Shown here piece by piece: positions 52,332 to 62,751 of a stretch of DNA of 64,000 bases. Within the stretch, counting starts at the first letter, position 1. Each line of letters opens with the position of its first letter. The stretch is from Streptomyces avermitilis MA-4680 = NBRC 14893 (GTDB taxonomy: Bacteria > Actinomycetota > Actinomycetes > Streptomycetales > Streptomycetaceae). The notes under the pieces were generated by a model, which made no database searches, was not told where the DNA came from, and saw only the letters and a program-made list of their open reading frames with translations. A program made the translations under genes and the position numbers. Location of the stretch: NCBI RefSeq assembly GCF_000009765.2, contig NC_003155.5, forward strand, positions 4,836,001 through 4,900,000, in the 5' to 3' direction.

Positions 52332-52368
52332 GAAGAGGGCCCCGCAGCCAGGCTGCGGGGCCCTCTTC
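52332..52368 (+). terminator. Terminator of msiK
   Basis: An 18-bp perfect palindrome, gaagagggccccgcagcc (52332-52349) with ggctgcggggccctcttc (52351-52368), around a minimal loop. Confidence 0.92.
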
Positions 52369-52507
52369 GCTGTCACGGAATACCCCGGCAGAACGGGCCT
52401 TTTCGATACGCGTACGTCAACCCGCTACCCAAAAAACATCGCTTCCCCATCCCCCGAACCGGTGACTAAATGTCGCCAAATCATCACCGCGCGCTACCCT
52501 CACTCGC

Positions 52508-52966
52508 GTGAAGCACTCCACCACTAACCAACGGACCCGGCATGGCCGTGGCCCCGCCCGCCGGATCGGTCGCACCCTCGCCCTCGTTCTGCCTGTCGTC
52601 CTGGTGTTCTCCGGGACCCTCGCGGTCACCCGAGTCAACTGGTCGGGGAACTCCTCGCACTCGGTGCTCACCGCATCCGAAGCCTCCTCGTCGGACGTCT
52701 CCACACGAGCGTCCTCCCGGGCCGCGCAGGACGTCCTGCGGGACAAGCTCCTGGTGGAACTCCAGGAGAAGAACCCGGGCGTGGCCCTCACCCACCTCCA
52801 GGAGGCGGTGCACGACCGTCCGTCGCTGGCGAAGCACTGCGTGTCCATCGCCCGTGCGCTGGGCCGGGCCGCGGTCCGCGTGTACGGGCCGCCGCGGGCC
52901 CAGTCGTTCGCCCGCCCCGTCTGCGACACGTCCTTCGCGTCGGGTGTGGCCGCCCAGCACACCTGA
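52508..52966 (+). CDS. Putative secreted or membrane-anchored hypothetical protein
   Basis: A 152-residue protein with a basic N-terminus (about 22 residues) and one hydrophobic segment (LALVLPVVLVFSGTLAV, ~23-40), followed by a helical region (AAQDVLRDKLLVELQEKNP, VHDRPSLAKHCVSIARALG) and two cysteines (SLAKHCVS and ARPVCDTS). No family recognised. It lies between msiK and a nucleotidyltransferase on the same strand. GTG start. Confidence 0.65.
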   Translation: MKHSTTNQRTRHGRGPARRIGRTLALVLPVVLVFSGTLAVTRVNWSGNSSHSVLTASEASSSDVSTRASSRAAQDVLRDKLLVELQEKNPGVALTHLQEAVHDRPSLAKHCVSIARALGRAAVRVYGPPRAQSFARPVCDTSFASGVAAQHT

Positions 52967-53066
52967 CCGGGCGAGGCCCGGGGGCAGTCGGCCGTAGGCA
53001 GATAACGGCTGGTTAAGGAACGGTTGCCGACAGAACCGCGAGCGGGGCGCCACGTACAGTTCGGTC

Positions 53067-53798
53067 ATGACCGATCCGAACGCCGCGTCGCGTCCCGTTC
53101 AAGCCGTTGTCCTGGCCGGTGGGCAGGGCTCCCGACTGCGCCCGTACACCGACGACCGGCCCAAGCCGATGGTCGAGATCCCGGGCACCGGGACCCCGAT
53201 CATCGGCCATCAGCTCACCTGGCTCGCCGAAGAGGGCGTGACCGACGTGGTGGTCAGCTGCGGGCATCTCGCCGACGTCCTCCAGAAGTGGCTGGACGCG
53301 GCCGACCTGCCCCTGAACGTCACGACGGTCGTCGAAACGGAACCGCTCGGCCGCGGCGGCGGCCTCAAGTACGCCGCCGCGCATCTCCCGCACCCGGACA
53401 AGCCGTGGTTCGCGACGAACGGTGACATCTGGACCCGTTTCTCGCTGCGCGACATGGCGGACTTCCACACCGAGCGCGACGCGGTGGCGACCCTCGCGCT
53501 GGCCCGCCCCCGCATCCCGTGGGGCGCCGTCAAGACGGACGGCTTCGGCCGCGTGACGGACTTCATCGAGGCCCCGCCGACGACGTACGAGATCAACGCG
53601 GGCGTCTACGTCTTCTCCGCCGAGTTCGCCGGCATGCTCCCGGAGCGCGGCGACCACGAGCGCACCACGTTCCCCCGCCTGGCCCGCGAACGCCTGCTGG
53701 CCGGCTTCCCGATCCCGCAGGGCGCGTACTGGCGCGCCATCGACACGGCGAAGGACCTGACGGAGGCGGCAAAGGAACTGGCGTCCCTGGGCCGCTGA
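53067..53798 (+). CDS. Nucleotidyltransferase family protein (NDP-sugar pyrophosphorylase-like)
   Basis: A 243-residue GT-A pyrophosphorylase. Seen: AVVLAGGQGSRLRPYTDDRPKPMVE (nucleotide-binding signature, quoted in parts), IIGHQLTWLAEEGV, TVVETEPLGRGGGLKYA, WFATNGDIWT (metal Asp) and INAGVYVFSAEF. It likely makes an NDP-hexose from hexose-1-phosphate, but lacks the C-terminal beta-helix of full GlmU/GalU enzymes, so the sugar is unknown. ATG at 53067. Confidence 0.86.
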   Translation: MTDPNAASRPVQAVVLAGGQGSRLRPYTDDRPKPMVEIPGTGTPIIGHQLTWLAEEGVTDVVVSCGHLADVLQKWLDAADLPLNVTTVVETEPLGRGGGLKYAAAHLPHPDKPWFATNGDIWTRFSLRDMADFHTERDAVATLALARPRIPWGAVKTDGFGRVTDFIEAPPTTYEINAGVYVFSAEFAGMLPERGDHERTTFPRLARERLLAGFPIPQGAYWRAIDTAKDLTEAAKELASLGR

Positions 53799-53931
53799 GC
53801 CCCCCCCCCGGCCCCGGCGTTCCTGAAGCCCCTCCCGCCCTCCTCGCGGACCACGGCCGCTCCCGGCTCAGGCCGACCGCCCGGGGCGCTGTCGGCTCAC
53901 GACCCGCTGCGCCCGCCAGCCCACGACGAAT

Positions 53932-53960
53932 GGGCCCCGCACACCTGGTGTGCGGGGCCC
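53932..53960. terminator. Terminator between convergent genes
   Basis: A 14-bp stem pairs gggccccgcacacc (53932-53945) with ggtgtgcggggccc (53947-53960). It separates the nucleotidyltransferase and DoxX genes. Confidence 0.85.
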
Positions 53961-53985
53961 CATCCGTGTTCCGGCCTAACGGGCG

Positions 53986-55689
53986 TTATCCGAGGAGCCC
54001 GCCGACCAGTCGGTCCGAGCCGCCGCCCGAGCCGCCGCCCGAGCTGCTGCCGCCCGTGCTGCTCGAACCGCCGGCCGCGCTGCCGCCCGTGCTGCCCGAG
54101 CCGCCGGAGGACGACGGGCCCGCGCTCGTGCTCGGCGCCTGCTGCACCGGCGCCGACTGCTGGGGCGGTGCCTGACCGGTGCCCTGCGTCTGGCTGGGCT
54201 GGCCGCCCGTGGCCGGACCGCTCTCCCGGATCGCGCCCGGCGTCGTGGCAGCGCCCGAGGGCGACGACGTCGCGCCCTGGGTCGGTGTCTCGGAGGCCGA
54301 GGGGCTCGCCCGGTGGTGACGCTTGACGGGCTCCTCGGGCAGCGGGGAGCCCGGCAGTTCGTTGCGCGGCGCCTCCCCCGGACCGGGTACGACGACCCGG
54401 TCCGCGTCCCGCACCGCCCCGCCGAGCAGCGAGCCGAGGAGCAGGGTGAGCCCGACGGTGATGGCCGTCACGAGGGCGCCGCGGCGCAGGACGTACCAGC
54501 GCAGCTCCCAGATGTCGGCGCGCGGCCCGAGCCTGCGCCAGGCGCCGCCCGCGAGCCGGCCGTCCACGGAGTACACGGGCGCACCGGCGATGATCAGCGG
54601 CGACCAGGCGGCGAGGTAGATGATGTCGGGCGCGTCGTAGGCGGGCACCGTCTTCCAGCTGACGGTGACGATGAGCGCGGCCGACAGCATCGCGCCGACG
54701 ACGGCGGCGACCCGCTGCCAGAGGCCGAGAACCGTGAGGACACCGACGATGACCTGGAGGAAGGCGATGACGAGCCCGGCGCCGACGGGGTGCTGGAGCG
54801 CGAACTGCCGCAGGGGCTCGGCGACTTCCCAGGGGTGCAGTGTGTTGAGCCAGGTGACCATCGAGCCGCGCTTGCCGCCGTCGAAGTAGACGGCGTCGCA
54901 GAGCTTGCCCATGCCCGCGTAGATGGAGATGAAGCCGAGGAAGACCCGCAGGGGCAGCAGCACCACCCCGAGGTTCATCCGGCGGCCGGGGTAATAGGCG
55001 TGCCGGACCGGCTCGTTGCCGTGGCGCTTGGAGGTGGTCTCCTCGTCGTCGAGGCCGTCGTCCCCGAAGCCGTCGTCCTCGAAGCCGTCGTCCGCGAGGT
55101 CGTCGTCCGCGAACTCCTGGTCCGCGTAGGCGGGTTCGTCGTACGCGCTGCCGGCGGTGCGCATACCGGGCAGGAGCCGGGTCTCGCCGGAGTGACGCGC
55201 TCCGTGGGTGCGCCGGCTGCCGGCGCCGGGCGTCGCGACCGTCTCCCCGGGGAGGTTGCCGACGTCGATGCGGGGAATGACCTGGGTCGCGCCGGCGTCC
55301 CCGGCGGGGGCCTCACCGTGGCCCACGCTCGTACTGCGCACGGCTTGCAGCAGACGGTGGGCGCCGGTGTCGTCGGGGGCGGACTTCCCGCTCCAGACGA
55401 CGGGCGCGCGGCGGCGGGCGCCGGCGGCCTGGCCTGCCGCGCCCGCTCTGCCCGCCGTACCGACGACGGGGACGCGTGCGGTGTCTTCGGTGGCGCTCAA
55501 GTGGCGCGCGATGCGCGGGGATCGGGTCGTCCACGCGGAGGCGTTGAGCTGCACACGGAAGCTCGCATGATTGACGATGACCTGCGCCGGATCGCTCGGC
55601 ACCTTCACCATGCTCAGCGCGGGAGTGTCGTCGAATCCCGACGATCGGTCCCCCGTGGGTGTGCGGGGTGTTCTGGTGTCCACACTCAT
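53986..55689 (-). CDS. DoxX-family membrane protein with disordered tails
   Basis: A 567-residue protein. Residues ~1-235 are disordered, including a run of Asp-rich DDGFEDDGFGDDGLDDEE near 205-230. Residues ~240-440 contain the DoxX-like four-helix core (VFLGFISIYAGMGKLCDAV, VGAGLVIAFLQVIVGVLTVLG, AAVVGAMLSAALIVTVSW) and one further span (GALVTAITVGLTLLLGSLL). The final ~125 residues are Ser/Gly/Pro/Gln-rich. DoxX proteins are linked to membrane redox or thiosulfate metabolism, but here the role is unknown. ATG 55689. Confidence 0.8.
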   Translation of the reverse strand: MSVDTRTPRTPTGDRSSGFDDTPALSMVKVPSDPAQVIVNHASFRVQLNASAWTTRSPRIARHLSATEDTARVPVVGTAGRAGAAGQAAGARRRAPVVWSGKSAPDDTGAHRLLQAVRSTSVGHGEAPAGDAGATQVIPRIDVGNLPGETVATPGAGSRRTHGARHSGETRLLPGMRTAGSAYDEPAYADQEFADDDLADDGFEDDGFGDDGLDDEETTSKRHGNEPVRHAYYPGRRMNLGVVLLPLRVFLGFISIYAGMGKLCDAVYFDGGKRGSMVTWLNTLHPWEVAEPLRQFALQHPVGAGLVIAFLQVIVGVLTVLGLWQRVAAVVGAMLSAALIVTVSWKTVPAYDAPDIIYLAAWSPLIIAGAPVYSVDGRLAGGAWRRLGPRADIWELRWYVLRRGALVTAITVGLTLLLGSLLGGAVRDADRVVVPGPGEAPRNELPGSPLPEEPVKRHHRASPSASETPTQGATSSPSGAATTPGAIRESGPATGGQPSQTQGTGQAPPQQSAPVQQAPSTSAGPSSSGGSGSTGGSAAGGSSSTGGSSSGGGSGGGSDRLVGGLLG

Positions 55690-55821
55690 CTAACCGAGCG
55701 ACGTGTGGTTAGGACACTGCTTTGACCGGGCGGATCTGTCCGGACCGCGTCAAGGTCGTCCCGGCCACCCGGTTTACCCCGAACGGGTGAGGGCGCTCCC
55801 GCGACCTTCTCCCGAAAGCAC

Positions 55822-56763
55822 TCAGCCCCGGCGCCGAGCCGCCTCGTACAGCACAACTCCCGCCGCCACACCGGCGTTCAGAGACTCCGCGCCACCCGGC
55901 ATCGGAATCCGCACCCGGAAGTCACAGGTCTCGCCGACCAGTCGCGACAGGCCCTTGCCCTCGCTGCCGACGACGATGACCACGGGCCCCGCGAGGGCCT
56001 CCAGGTCGCCGAGTTCGACCTCACCGTCGGCGGTGAGTCCGACCACGACGAGGCCTTCCTTCTTGTACGACTCCAGGGTCCGCGTCAGGTTGGTGGCGCG
56101 GGCGACGGGCGTACGGGCGGCGGTGCCGGCGGACGTCTTCCAGGCACCGGCGGTCATGCCGGCCGCGCGCCGCTCGGGCACGACGACCCCGTGCCCGCCG
56201 AAGGCGGAGACGGAGCGGACGACCGCGCCCAGGTTCCGCGGGTCGGTGACGCCGTCGAGCGCGACGACCAGCGGGTCCTCCCCGACGTCGTACGCGGCGG
56301 CAGAGAGGTCCTCCGGGTGCGCGTACTCGTACGGCGGGACCTGGAGGACGAGGCCCTGGTGGTTGAGCCCGTTGGTCATCCGGTCCAGCTCGGGACGCGG
56401 GGCCTCCATCAGGTGGATGCCGCCGCGCTCCCCGGCGAGCTGGAGCGCCTCGCGAACCCGCTCGTCGTTGTCGATGAACTGCTGGACGTAGAGCATGGTC
56501 GCGGGCACGCCCTCGCGCAGCGCCTCGACGACCGGGTTGCGGCCGACGACCATCTCGGAGGCGGACTTGCCGCCGCGGCCCCGGGGGGCGGGCCGCCGCT
56601 GGACCTGCTTGGTCTTGGCGGTGGCGATGCGGTTCTTCTTGTGTCCCTTGCGCATCTCGGCGGGCGGGGTGGGGCCCTTGCCCTCCAGGCCCCGGCGCCG
56701 CTGGCCGCCACTGCCGACCTGCGCGCCCTTCTTGCCGGACATGCGGCGGTTGTTAGCAGCCAT
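55822..56763 (-). CDS. rlmB: 23S rRNA (guanosine-2'-O) methyltransferase RlmB (TrmH/SpoU)
   Basis: A 313-residue SPOUT methyltransferase. N-terminal ~75 residues are a basic tail (RKGHKKNRIATAKTKQ). Seen: VVGRNPVVEALREGVP, DPRNLGAVVRSVSAFGGHG, VIVVGSEGKGLSRLV, and the trefoil-knot motif IPMPGGAESLNAGVAAGVVLYEA in parts. It likely methylates G2251 in 23S rRNA, though tRNA is an alternative. It is 102 bp downstream of cysS and in the same operon. Confidence 0.9.
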   Translation of the reverse strand: MAANNRRMSGKKGAQVGSGGQRRRGLEGKGPTPPAEMRKGHKKNRIATAKTKQVQRRPAPRGRGGKSASEMVVGRNPVVEALREGVPATMLYVQQFIDNDERVREALQLAGERGGIHLMEAPRPELDRMTNGLNHQGLVLQVPPYEYAHPEDLSAAAYDVGEDPLVVALDGVTDPRNLGAVVRSVSAFGGHGVVVPERRAAGMTAGAWKTSAGTAARTPVARATNLTRTLESYKKEGLVVVGLTADGEVELGDLEALAGPVVIVVGSEGKGLSRLVGETCDFRVRIPMPGGAESLNAGVAAGVVLYEAARRRG

Positions 56764-56865
56764 GACCTACCTGTCTCTGTCTCTGTTCTCTACGCCACCG
56801 AAGCGTGCGTACGTACGTATATGAAGTGTGCCGCCCCAAGCTCCGGGCGGCACATCAGCGAGTCC

Positions 56866-58266
<1,401 letters not shown>

Positions 58267-58476
58267 CACTCCAGGGTAGTGGCCCAGGGGTAGTGCCCCG
58301 CGACCCTTCCGGCTCAAGGGGCATGTATTCGTGACATAGAGGGGGCATCGCAGCCCGTCCGGCGTTTGGGGGCTGGGCCGTTCGGGCCGGAGCAGGGGTC
58401 CGCGGGCCGGCCGCCCCCCAGGCGGCAGCCCGCGAATAAGGGGCAGGTAGGGGCAAAGGGGGCAGAGCCTTCGGGC

Positions 58477-59001
58477 TCAGCCCGCCCGGACCACCAGCGC
58501 CGTGGCGACCGCCATCAGTCCCTCGTCCCGCCCCGGGAAGCCGAGCCCGTCGGTCGTGGCACCCGACACCGAGACGGGCGCGCCGACCGCGTCCGAGAGG
58601 ATCTTCTGCGCCTCGTCCCGCCGCTTGCCGATCTTCGGGCGCGGTCCGACGACCTGCACGGCGACGTTGCCGATGGTGAAGCCCGCGGCGCGTACGATCC
58701 GCGCGGCCTCCGTGAGCAGCGTGACGCCCGACGCACCGGACCACTCGGGCCGCCCGGTGCCGAAGTGCTGCCCGAGGTCACCCAGGCCCGCCGCCGAGAA
58801 CAGCGCGTTGCACGCGGCGTGCGCGACGACGTCCGCGTCGGAGTGGCCGGCCAGCCCCGGGCCCTCGCCCTCCCACTTCAGTCCCGCGCACCACAGCTCG
58901 CGGCCGTCCTCGAACGCGTGGATGTCGGTGCCGATGCCCACCAGGGGAAGCACCACGGGGCCACCCGGCGGCAGCCGGACGTCAGAGGCCTCAGAAGCCA
59001 T
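58477..59001 (-). CDS. ispF: 2-C-methyl-D-erythritol 2,4-cyclodiphosphate synthase
   Basis: A 174-residue MEP pathway enzyme that cyclises CDP-ME-2-phosphate with loss of CMP. Seen: [12 protein letters not shown] (metal Asp/His), [21 protein letters not shown] (metal His), [21 protein letters not shown] near the C-terminus. The N-terminus overlaps the end of ispD by 11 bp. Confidence 0.95.
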
Positions 59002-59743
59002 CGTTCAGCCTCCTGCGGGCGAGAACCGCCTCGGCGAGCACGAGATCCAGGGGGCGTGTCACCTTGAACGCCTCCTCGTGACCGGGCACGACCACGACCC
59101 GGGCACCGAGCTGCTCGACCATGCTCGCGTCGTCGGTGACGTTGTCGGTGACGGTCTCGTGGGCGCGGACCAGCGTGTCGCGGTCGAAGCCCTGCGGGGT
59201 CTGGACGGCACGCAGCCGGGCCCGCTCGGGCGTGGCGACGACGGGCTCGGGCTCCCCGGGCACGGCCGCGGGCTCGACCTGCTTGACGGTGTCGGCGAGC
59301 GGCAGCGCCGGGACGACCGCGGGCGCGCCGTCCCGTACCGCCTCGATCACTGCGTCTACCGTGTCGACGGGGACCAGCGGGCGGGCCGCGTCGTGCACGA
59401 GCACGATGTCGATGCCGGGCGGCAGCGCGTCGAGGCCGAGCTTCACGGACTCCTGGCGGGACTCACCGCCCGGGACGACGACGAAATCCGTGCGCTCGGG
59501 CAGTGCGTGCGCGTCGAGCAGCGACTTGACCTCGGCGGTGCCGTCGGGCGGGGCCACGACGACCACGAGGGAGACGGCACGGGACGCGGCCATCGCGCGT
59601 ACCGCGTGGATGAGCATGGGCGTGCCGTTCAGCGCGCGGAGCGCTTTGGGGGCGCCGGGACCGAGGCGTACGCCCCGTCCGGCGGCCGGAATCACGGCCG
59701 CGGTACGTGCACCCGACGGCGAGGGGCGCGAATCGTCAGACAT
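58991..59743 (-). CDS. ispD: 2-C-methyl-D-erythritol 4-phosphate cytidylyltransferase
   Basis: A 250-residue nucleotidyltransferase of the MEP pathway. Seen: [24 protein letters not shown] (nucleotide-binding, in part), [35 protein letters not shown], and [12 protein letters not shown] (metal). It catalyses CTP plus MEP to CDP-ME, the step before IspE. ispD and ispF are coupled by overlap. ATG at 59743. Confidence 0.94.
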
Positions 59744-60096
59744 CGGTTCCTGTCAGGTTTGTGTGCTCAACCTACGTGGGTATGGCCTGGGGGTACCCCC
59801 TGCTGGGGGAGTACCGGGCGCGAGGCTTGACCGGACCCTTCCGTGACATCCGGTCGAGCCAGCTGCCCGGGCCCGGCACACCAGGTATCGGGACGTGCGC
59901 ATTCCCGATCGGCGTACGGGTAGGACCATCGCGCAGGTACAAAAAATTGTGCGGGTAAGAACATGCGGGTACGAACATGCCGCAGCGCCCGGCGACAGCA
60001 ATTGCGTCATCGGGCACCGCGGCATTTCATTGCGCGTCGTTCATTGCGCTCAGCGGGCGTGTTCCTGCTCAGTGGGCTGAGCGGGCGGCGCCTGCG
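59744..60096. other. 353-bp gap between carD and ispD with hairpins
   Basis: No gene is supported. It contains imperfect stem-loops at 59791-59814, 59825-59859 (11-bp stem with a wobble pair) and 59887-59909 (7 bp), a 14-bp direct repeat at 59950-59977 (tgcgggtaagaaca / tgcgggtacgaaca), and a T6 run on the minus strand at 59941-59948. These suggest partial termination of the carD message before ispD. Confidence 0.5.
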
Positions 60097-60579
60097 TCAG
60101 GACGCGAGAACCTCGTCGAGCAGGGCCTCGGCCTTGTCCTCGTTCGTGTTCTCCGCGAGGGCGAGCTCGCTCACCAGGATCTGCCGCGCCTTGGCGAGCA
60201 TGCGCTTCTCACCTGCGGAGAGTCCGCGCTCGCGCTCCCGGCGCCACAGGTCACGCACGACTTCCGCGACCTTGATGACGTCGCCGGAGGCGAGCTTCTC
60301 CAGATTTGCCTTGTAACGACGCGACCAGTTCGTGGGCTCCTCGGCATACGGCGCGCGCAGCACCTCGAAGACCCGGTCCAGCCCGTCCTGACCGACCACA
60401 TCACGCACGCCGACGAACTCCGCATTGTCCGCTGGCACACGCACCGTCAGGTCGCCCTGGGCGACCTTCAGCACCAAGTAGGTCTTGTCCACGCCTTTGA
60501 TCTGGCGAGTTTCGATAGCCTCGATCAGCGCGGCCCCGTGATGGGGATAGACCACGGTGTCGCCAACCTTGAACGTCAT
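60097..60579 (-). CDS. carD: CarD-family RNA polymerase-binding regulator
   Basis: A 160-residue protein. Seen: the N-terminal RNAP-interaction domain (~1-60: TFKVGDTVVYPHHGAALIE, KTYLVLKVAQGDLTVRVPADN in parts) and a helical C-terminal DNA-binding domain (SRRYKANLEKLASGD, LWRRERERGLSAGEKRML). It stabilises open complexes, especially at rRNA promoters, and is essential in mycobacteria. It is first gene of a carD-ispD-ispF-cysS-rlmB cluster in the same orientation. Confidence 0.96.
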   Translation of the reverse strand: MTFKVGDTVVYPHHGAALIEAIETRQIKGVDKTYLVLKVAQGDLTVRVPADNAEFVGVRDVVGQDGLDRVFEVLRAPYAEEPTNWSRRYKANLEKLASGDVIKVAEVVRDLWRRERERGLSAGEKRMLAKARQILVSELALAENTNEDKAEALLDEVLAS

Positions 60580-61209
60580 GTGACAGGTACCCCTTCCGTG
60601 GCTATCAAGAGTAACACGGAAACGGCGTCTTCTGAATGGCGTTTTCGCAGGTCAGGGCATATCTCAGGGCTTGACAACCGCAACAGGGACGTGCTCCAGG
60701 GGGGTAGCGGAAGAGGGTATTCGCAGGTCGGAGCGGCTCTGCGGGCAGGGTGAAACGTGCACGTTACACACCTCGGAAGCCCCCGGCCGGCGCCCGAACA
60801 TCCCCATTTGTCCACCCCCAAGTGCTCGACTTCAGCTACTCCGTTCGATGACTGGAGTCGGGTACGAGACGAATCCAGAATTGATCAAGTCGGCCGATGA
60901 TCAATTTTCGGGCCGCCATGCATTCCTTACGGGGCCTTACGAGAAAATCCGCAAGCCGATGGCGACCGCACTTATGTGAATGGCAGACGAGTGCGTGGCC
61001 AAAGCGGCCGATCGGGTGGGCGTGAACACGGGGCCGGGGAGGGTTCGCGTACGGCGCCGAAGGGGCCGGTGGGCACGAAGAGGCGGGTCGGGTGCGGCGG
61101 CGCGGGAACGGCTCGGTAACCTAAGGCCGCTGACAGACACTTAGGGCGGCTTTACAGCCGTAGGACCGCCCCACCCCGTACCGCCCACGTTCTAGGAGTT
61201 GCCGCCGCC
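60580..61209. other. 630-bp intergenic region
   Basis: The longest gap in the window, between divergent carD and a lipoprotein gene. No credible gene, RNA or repeat was recognised. It is less G+C-rich in parts (60840-60975) and must contain both promoters. I found no clear PhoP-type direct repeats. Confidence 0.4.
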
Positions 61210-61872
61210 GTGAGCAGCAGCCTTCGACGCGGCGCCCTCGCCGCCGCCGCCATCGCGTTCTCGATCGCCTCGCTCGCCGCGTGCGGTGCCGGCAACAACG
61301 CCCAGACCCTGGAAGTCAAGCCGGACAACGCGGCCACCAGTGTCGGCGACATCATGGTCCAGAACGCGCTCGTGATCACCCAGCCCGACCCGAAGGCCAC
61401 GGGTCCGGCCGTGATCTCCGCGACCCTCTTCAACAACGGCCGCACCGCCCAGACCCTGGACTCGATCAGCGTCGAGGGCGACGGCACCGCCGAGCTCTCG
61501 CCCGCCAAGGGCAAGGGCAAGGTGACCGTCCCGGCCGGCGGCTCCGTCGTCCTGGGCGGCAAGGGCAACGCCTCCGCCGTGCTGGCCAGCCCCGGTGCGG
61601 ACGTCAAGACCGGCAACGCCCAGAAGGTCACGTTCTCCTTCAGCAAGACCGGTGACGTGAGCCTGCGCGCGTTCGTCGTCCCGGCCGAGAGCTACTTCAG
61701 CAAGTGGGGCCCGAGCCAGATCCCGGCGGCGCCGGGCGCCACGGCGTCGGCCACGGCCACCGCGACCACCAGCCCGTCCGGGTCGGCGTCGGGCACCCCC
61801 ACGGACAAGGCGTCGAGCTCCACGGCGACCGCCACGGCGACGGCGACCGCGTCGAACTCCGCCGGTCACTGA
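61210..61872 (+). CDS. Secreted lipoprotein (DUF461/PCuAC-like fold)
   Basis: A 220-residue lipoprotein. Signal peptide with lipobox SLAAC, then a beta-rich domain (~35-165; ISATLFNNGRTAQTLDSIS, VTVPAGGSVVLGGKG, FSFSKTGDVSLRAFVVPAE), and an Ala/Thr/Ser-rich tail of ~45 residues. The fold resembles the copper-chaperone-like PCuAC/DUF461 family, but the Met/His copper ligands are not evident, so a copper role is unsupported. It lies convergent to phoP. Confidence 0.75.
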   Translation: MSSSLRRGALAAAAIAFSIASLAACGAGNNAQTLEVKPDNAATSVGDIMVQNALVITQPDPKATGPAVISATLFNNGRTAQTLDSISVEGDGTAELSPAKGKGKVTVPAGGSVVLGGKGNASAVLASPGADVKTGNAQKVTFSFSKTGDVSLRAFVVPAESYFSKWGPSQIPAAPGATASATATATTSPSGSASGTPTDKASSSTATATATATASNSAGH

Positions 61873-61959
61873 TCTCCGTACGGCCGGATCGACTCCGTAC
61901 GACCGGATCGACTCCGTTCGGCCGGGTCGTCTCCGTACGACCGGATCGGCTCCGTACGG
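61870..61959 (+). repeat. 19-bp tandem repeat array starting at a stop codon
   Basis: Four full 19-bp units and a 14-bp partial (core tcgactccgtacgaccgga) run from the TGA of the lipoprotein gene, which is the first three bases of the first unit. They end close to the terminator. Confidence 0.9.
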
Positions 61960-61978
61960 GGACGGCCCTGCCGTACGC

Positions 61979-62016
61979 ACGAAGGGCGGGACCCCTCCTG
62001 GGGTGCCGCCCTTCGT
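61979..62016. terminator. Terminator between the lipoprotein and phoP
   Basis: An 11-bp stem pairs acgaagggcgg (61979-61989) with ccgcccttcgt (62006-62016), with inner CCCC/GGGG pairing. Confidence 0.87.
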
Positions 62017-62070
62017 CGTGCCCTGCTTCTTGCCGTTGCCCTGCTTCGGTGCGCGCGCCGCGCCGCCGGC

Positions 62071-62751
62071 CTACGGCTCGAACTTGTAGCCGAGACCACG
62101 CACCGTCACCAGGTACCGCGGCGCGCCCGGGTCCGGCTCGATCTTCGCGCGCAGGCGCTTCACGTGGACGTCCAGGGTCTTGGTGTCACCGACGTAGTCG
62201 GCGCCCCACACCCGGTCGATGAGCTGCATGCGGGTCAGGACGCGGCCCGCGTTGCGCAGCAGCATCTCCAGGAGGTCGAACTCCTTCAGGGGAAGGTCGA
62301 CCTTGGAGCCGGAGACGGTGACCACGTGGCGGTCGACGTCCATGCGCACCGGACCTGCCTCCAGGGCGGCCGGGGTGACCTCCTCGGGCTCCCCGCGGCG
62401 GCGCAGGACGGCCCGGATGCGGGCGACCAGTTCGCGGGAGGAGAAGGGCTTGGTGACGTAGTCGTCGGCTCCTATCTCCAGCCCGACGACCTTGTCGATC
62501 TCGCTGTCCTTGGCGGTGACCATGATCACCGGCACGTTGGAGCGGCCACGCAGCTGACGGCAGACCTCCGTGCCCGGCAGACCGGGCAGCATCAGGTCGA
62601 GCAGCACGAGGTCGGCGCCGTTGCGCTCGAACTCGTCCAGACCGTCGGGGCCGGTGGTCGCGATGGCGACCTCGAAGCCCTCCTTGCGAAGCATGTAGGA
62701 CAGGGCGTCGCTGAAGGACTCCTCGTCCTCGACGACGAGCACTCGGGTCAC
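62071..62751 (-). CDS. phoP: Response regulator PhoP
   Basis: A 226-residue OmpR-type regulator. Receiver domain ~1-120 with acidic EDE, phosphoacceptor Asp52 in LVLLDLMLPG, Thr in MVTAKDS and Lys in VTKPFS; DNA-binding winged helix ~130-226 (GRVLTRMQLIDRVWG, VDVHVKRLR-like LDVHVKRLRAKIE, TVRGLGYKFEP). Its sequence fits the Streptomyces phosphate regulator PhoP. GTG start overlaps the phoR stop. It controls phosphate scavenging and antibiotic production. Confidence 0.95.
   Translation of the reverse strand: MTRVLVVEDEESFSDALSYMLRKEGFEVAIATTGPDGLDEFERNGADLVLLDLMLPGLPGTEVCRQLRGRSNVPVIMVTAKDSEIDKVVGLEIGADDYVTKPFSSRELVARIRAVLRRRGEPEEVTPAALEAGPVRMDVDRHVVTVSGSKVDLPLKEFDLLEMLLRNAGRVLTRMQLIDRVWGADYVGDTKTLDVHVKRLRAKIEPDPGAPRYLVTVRGLGYKFEP

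Noticed and set aside
60580..61209. PhoP binding repeats (GTTCACC-type) near the lipoprotein gene
   Set aside because: Only one weak half-match near 61020; no paired 11-bp direct repeats.
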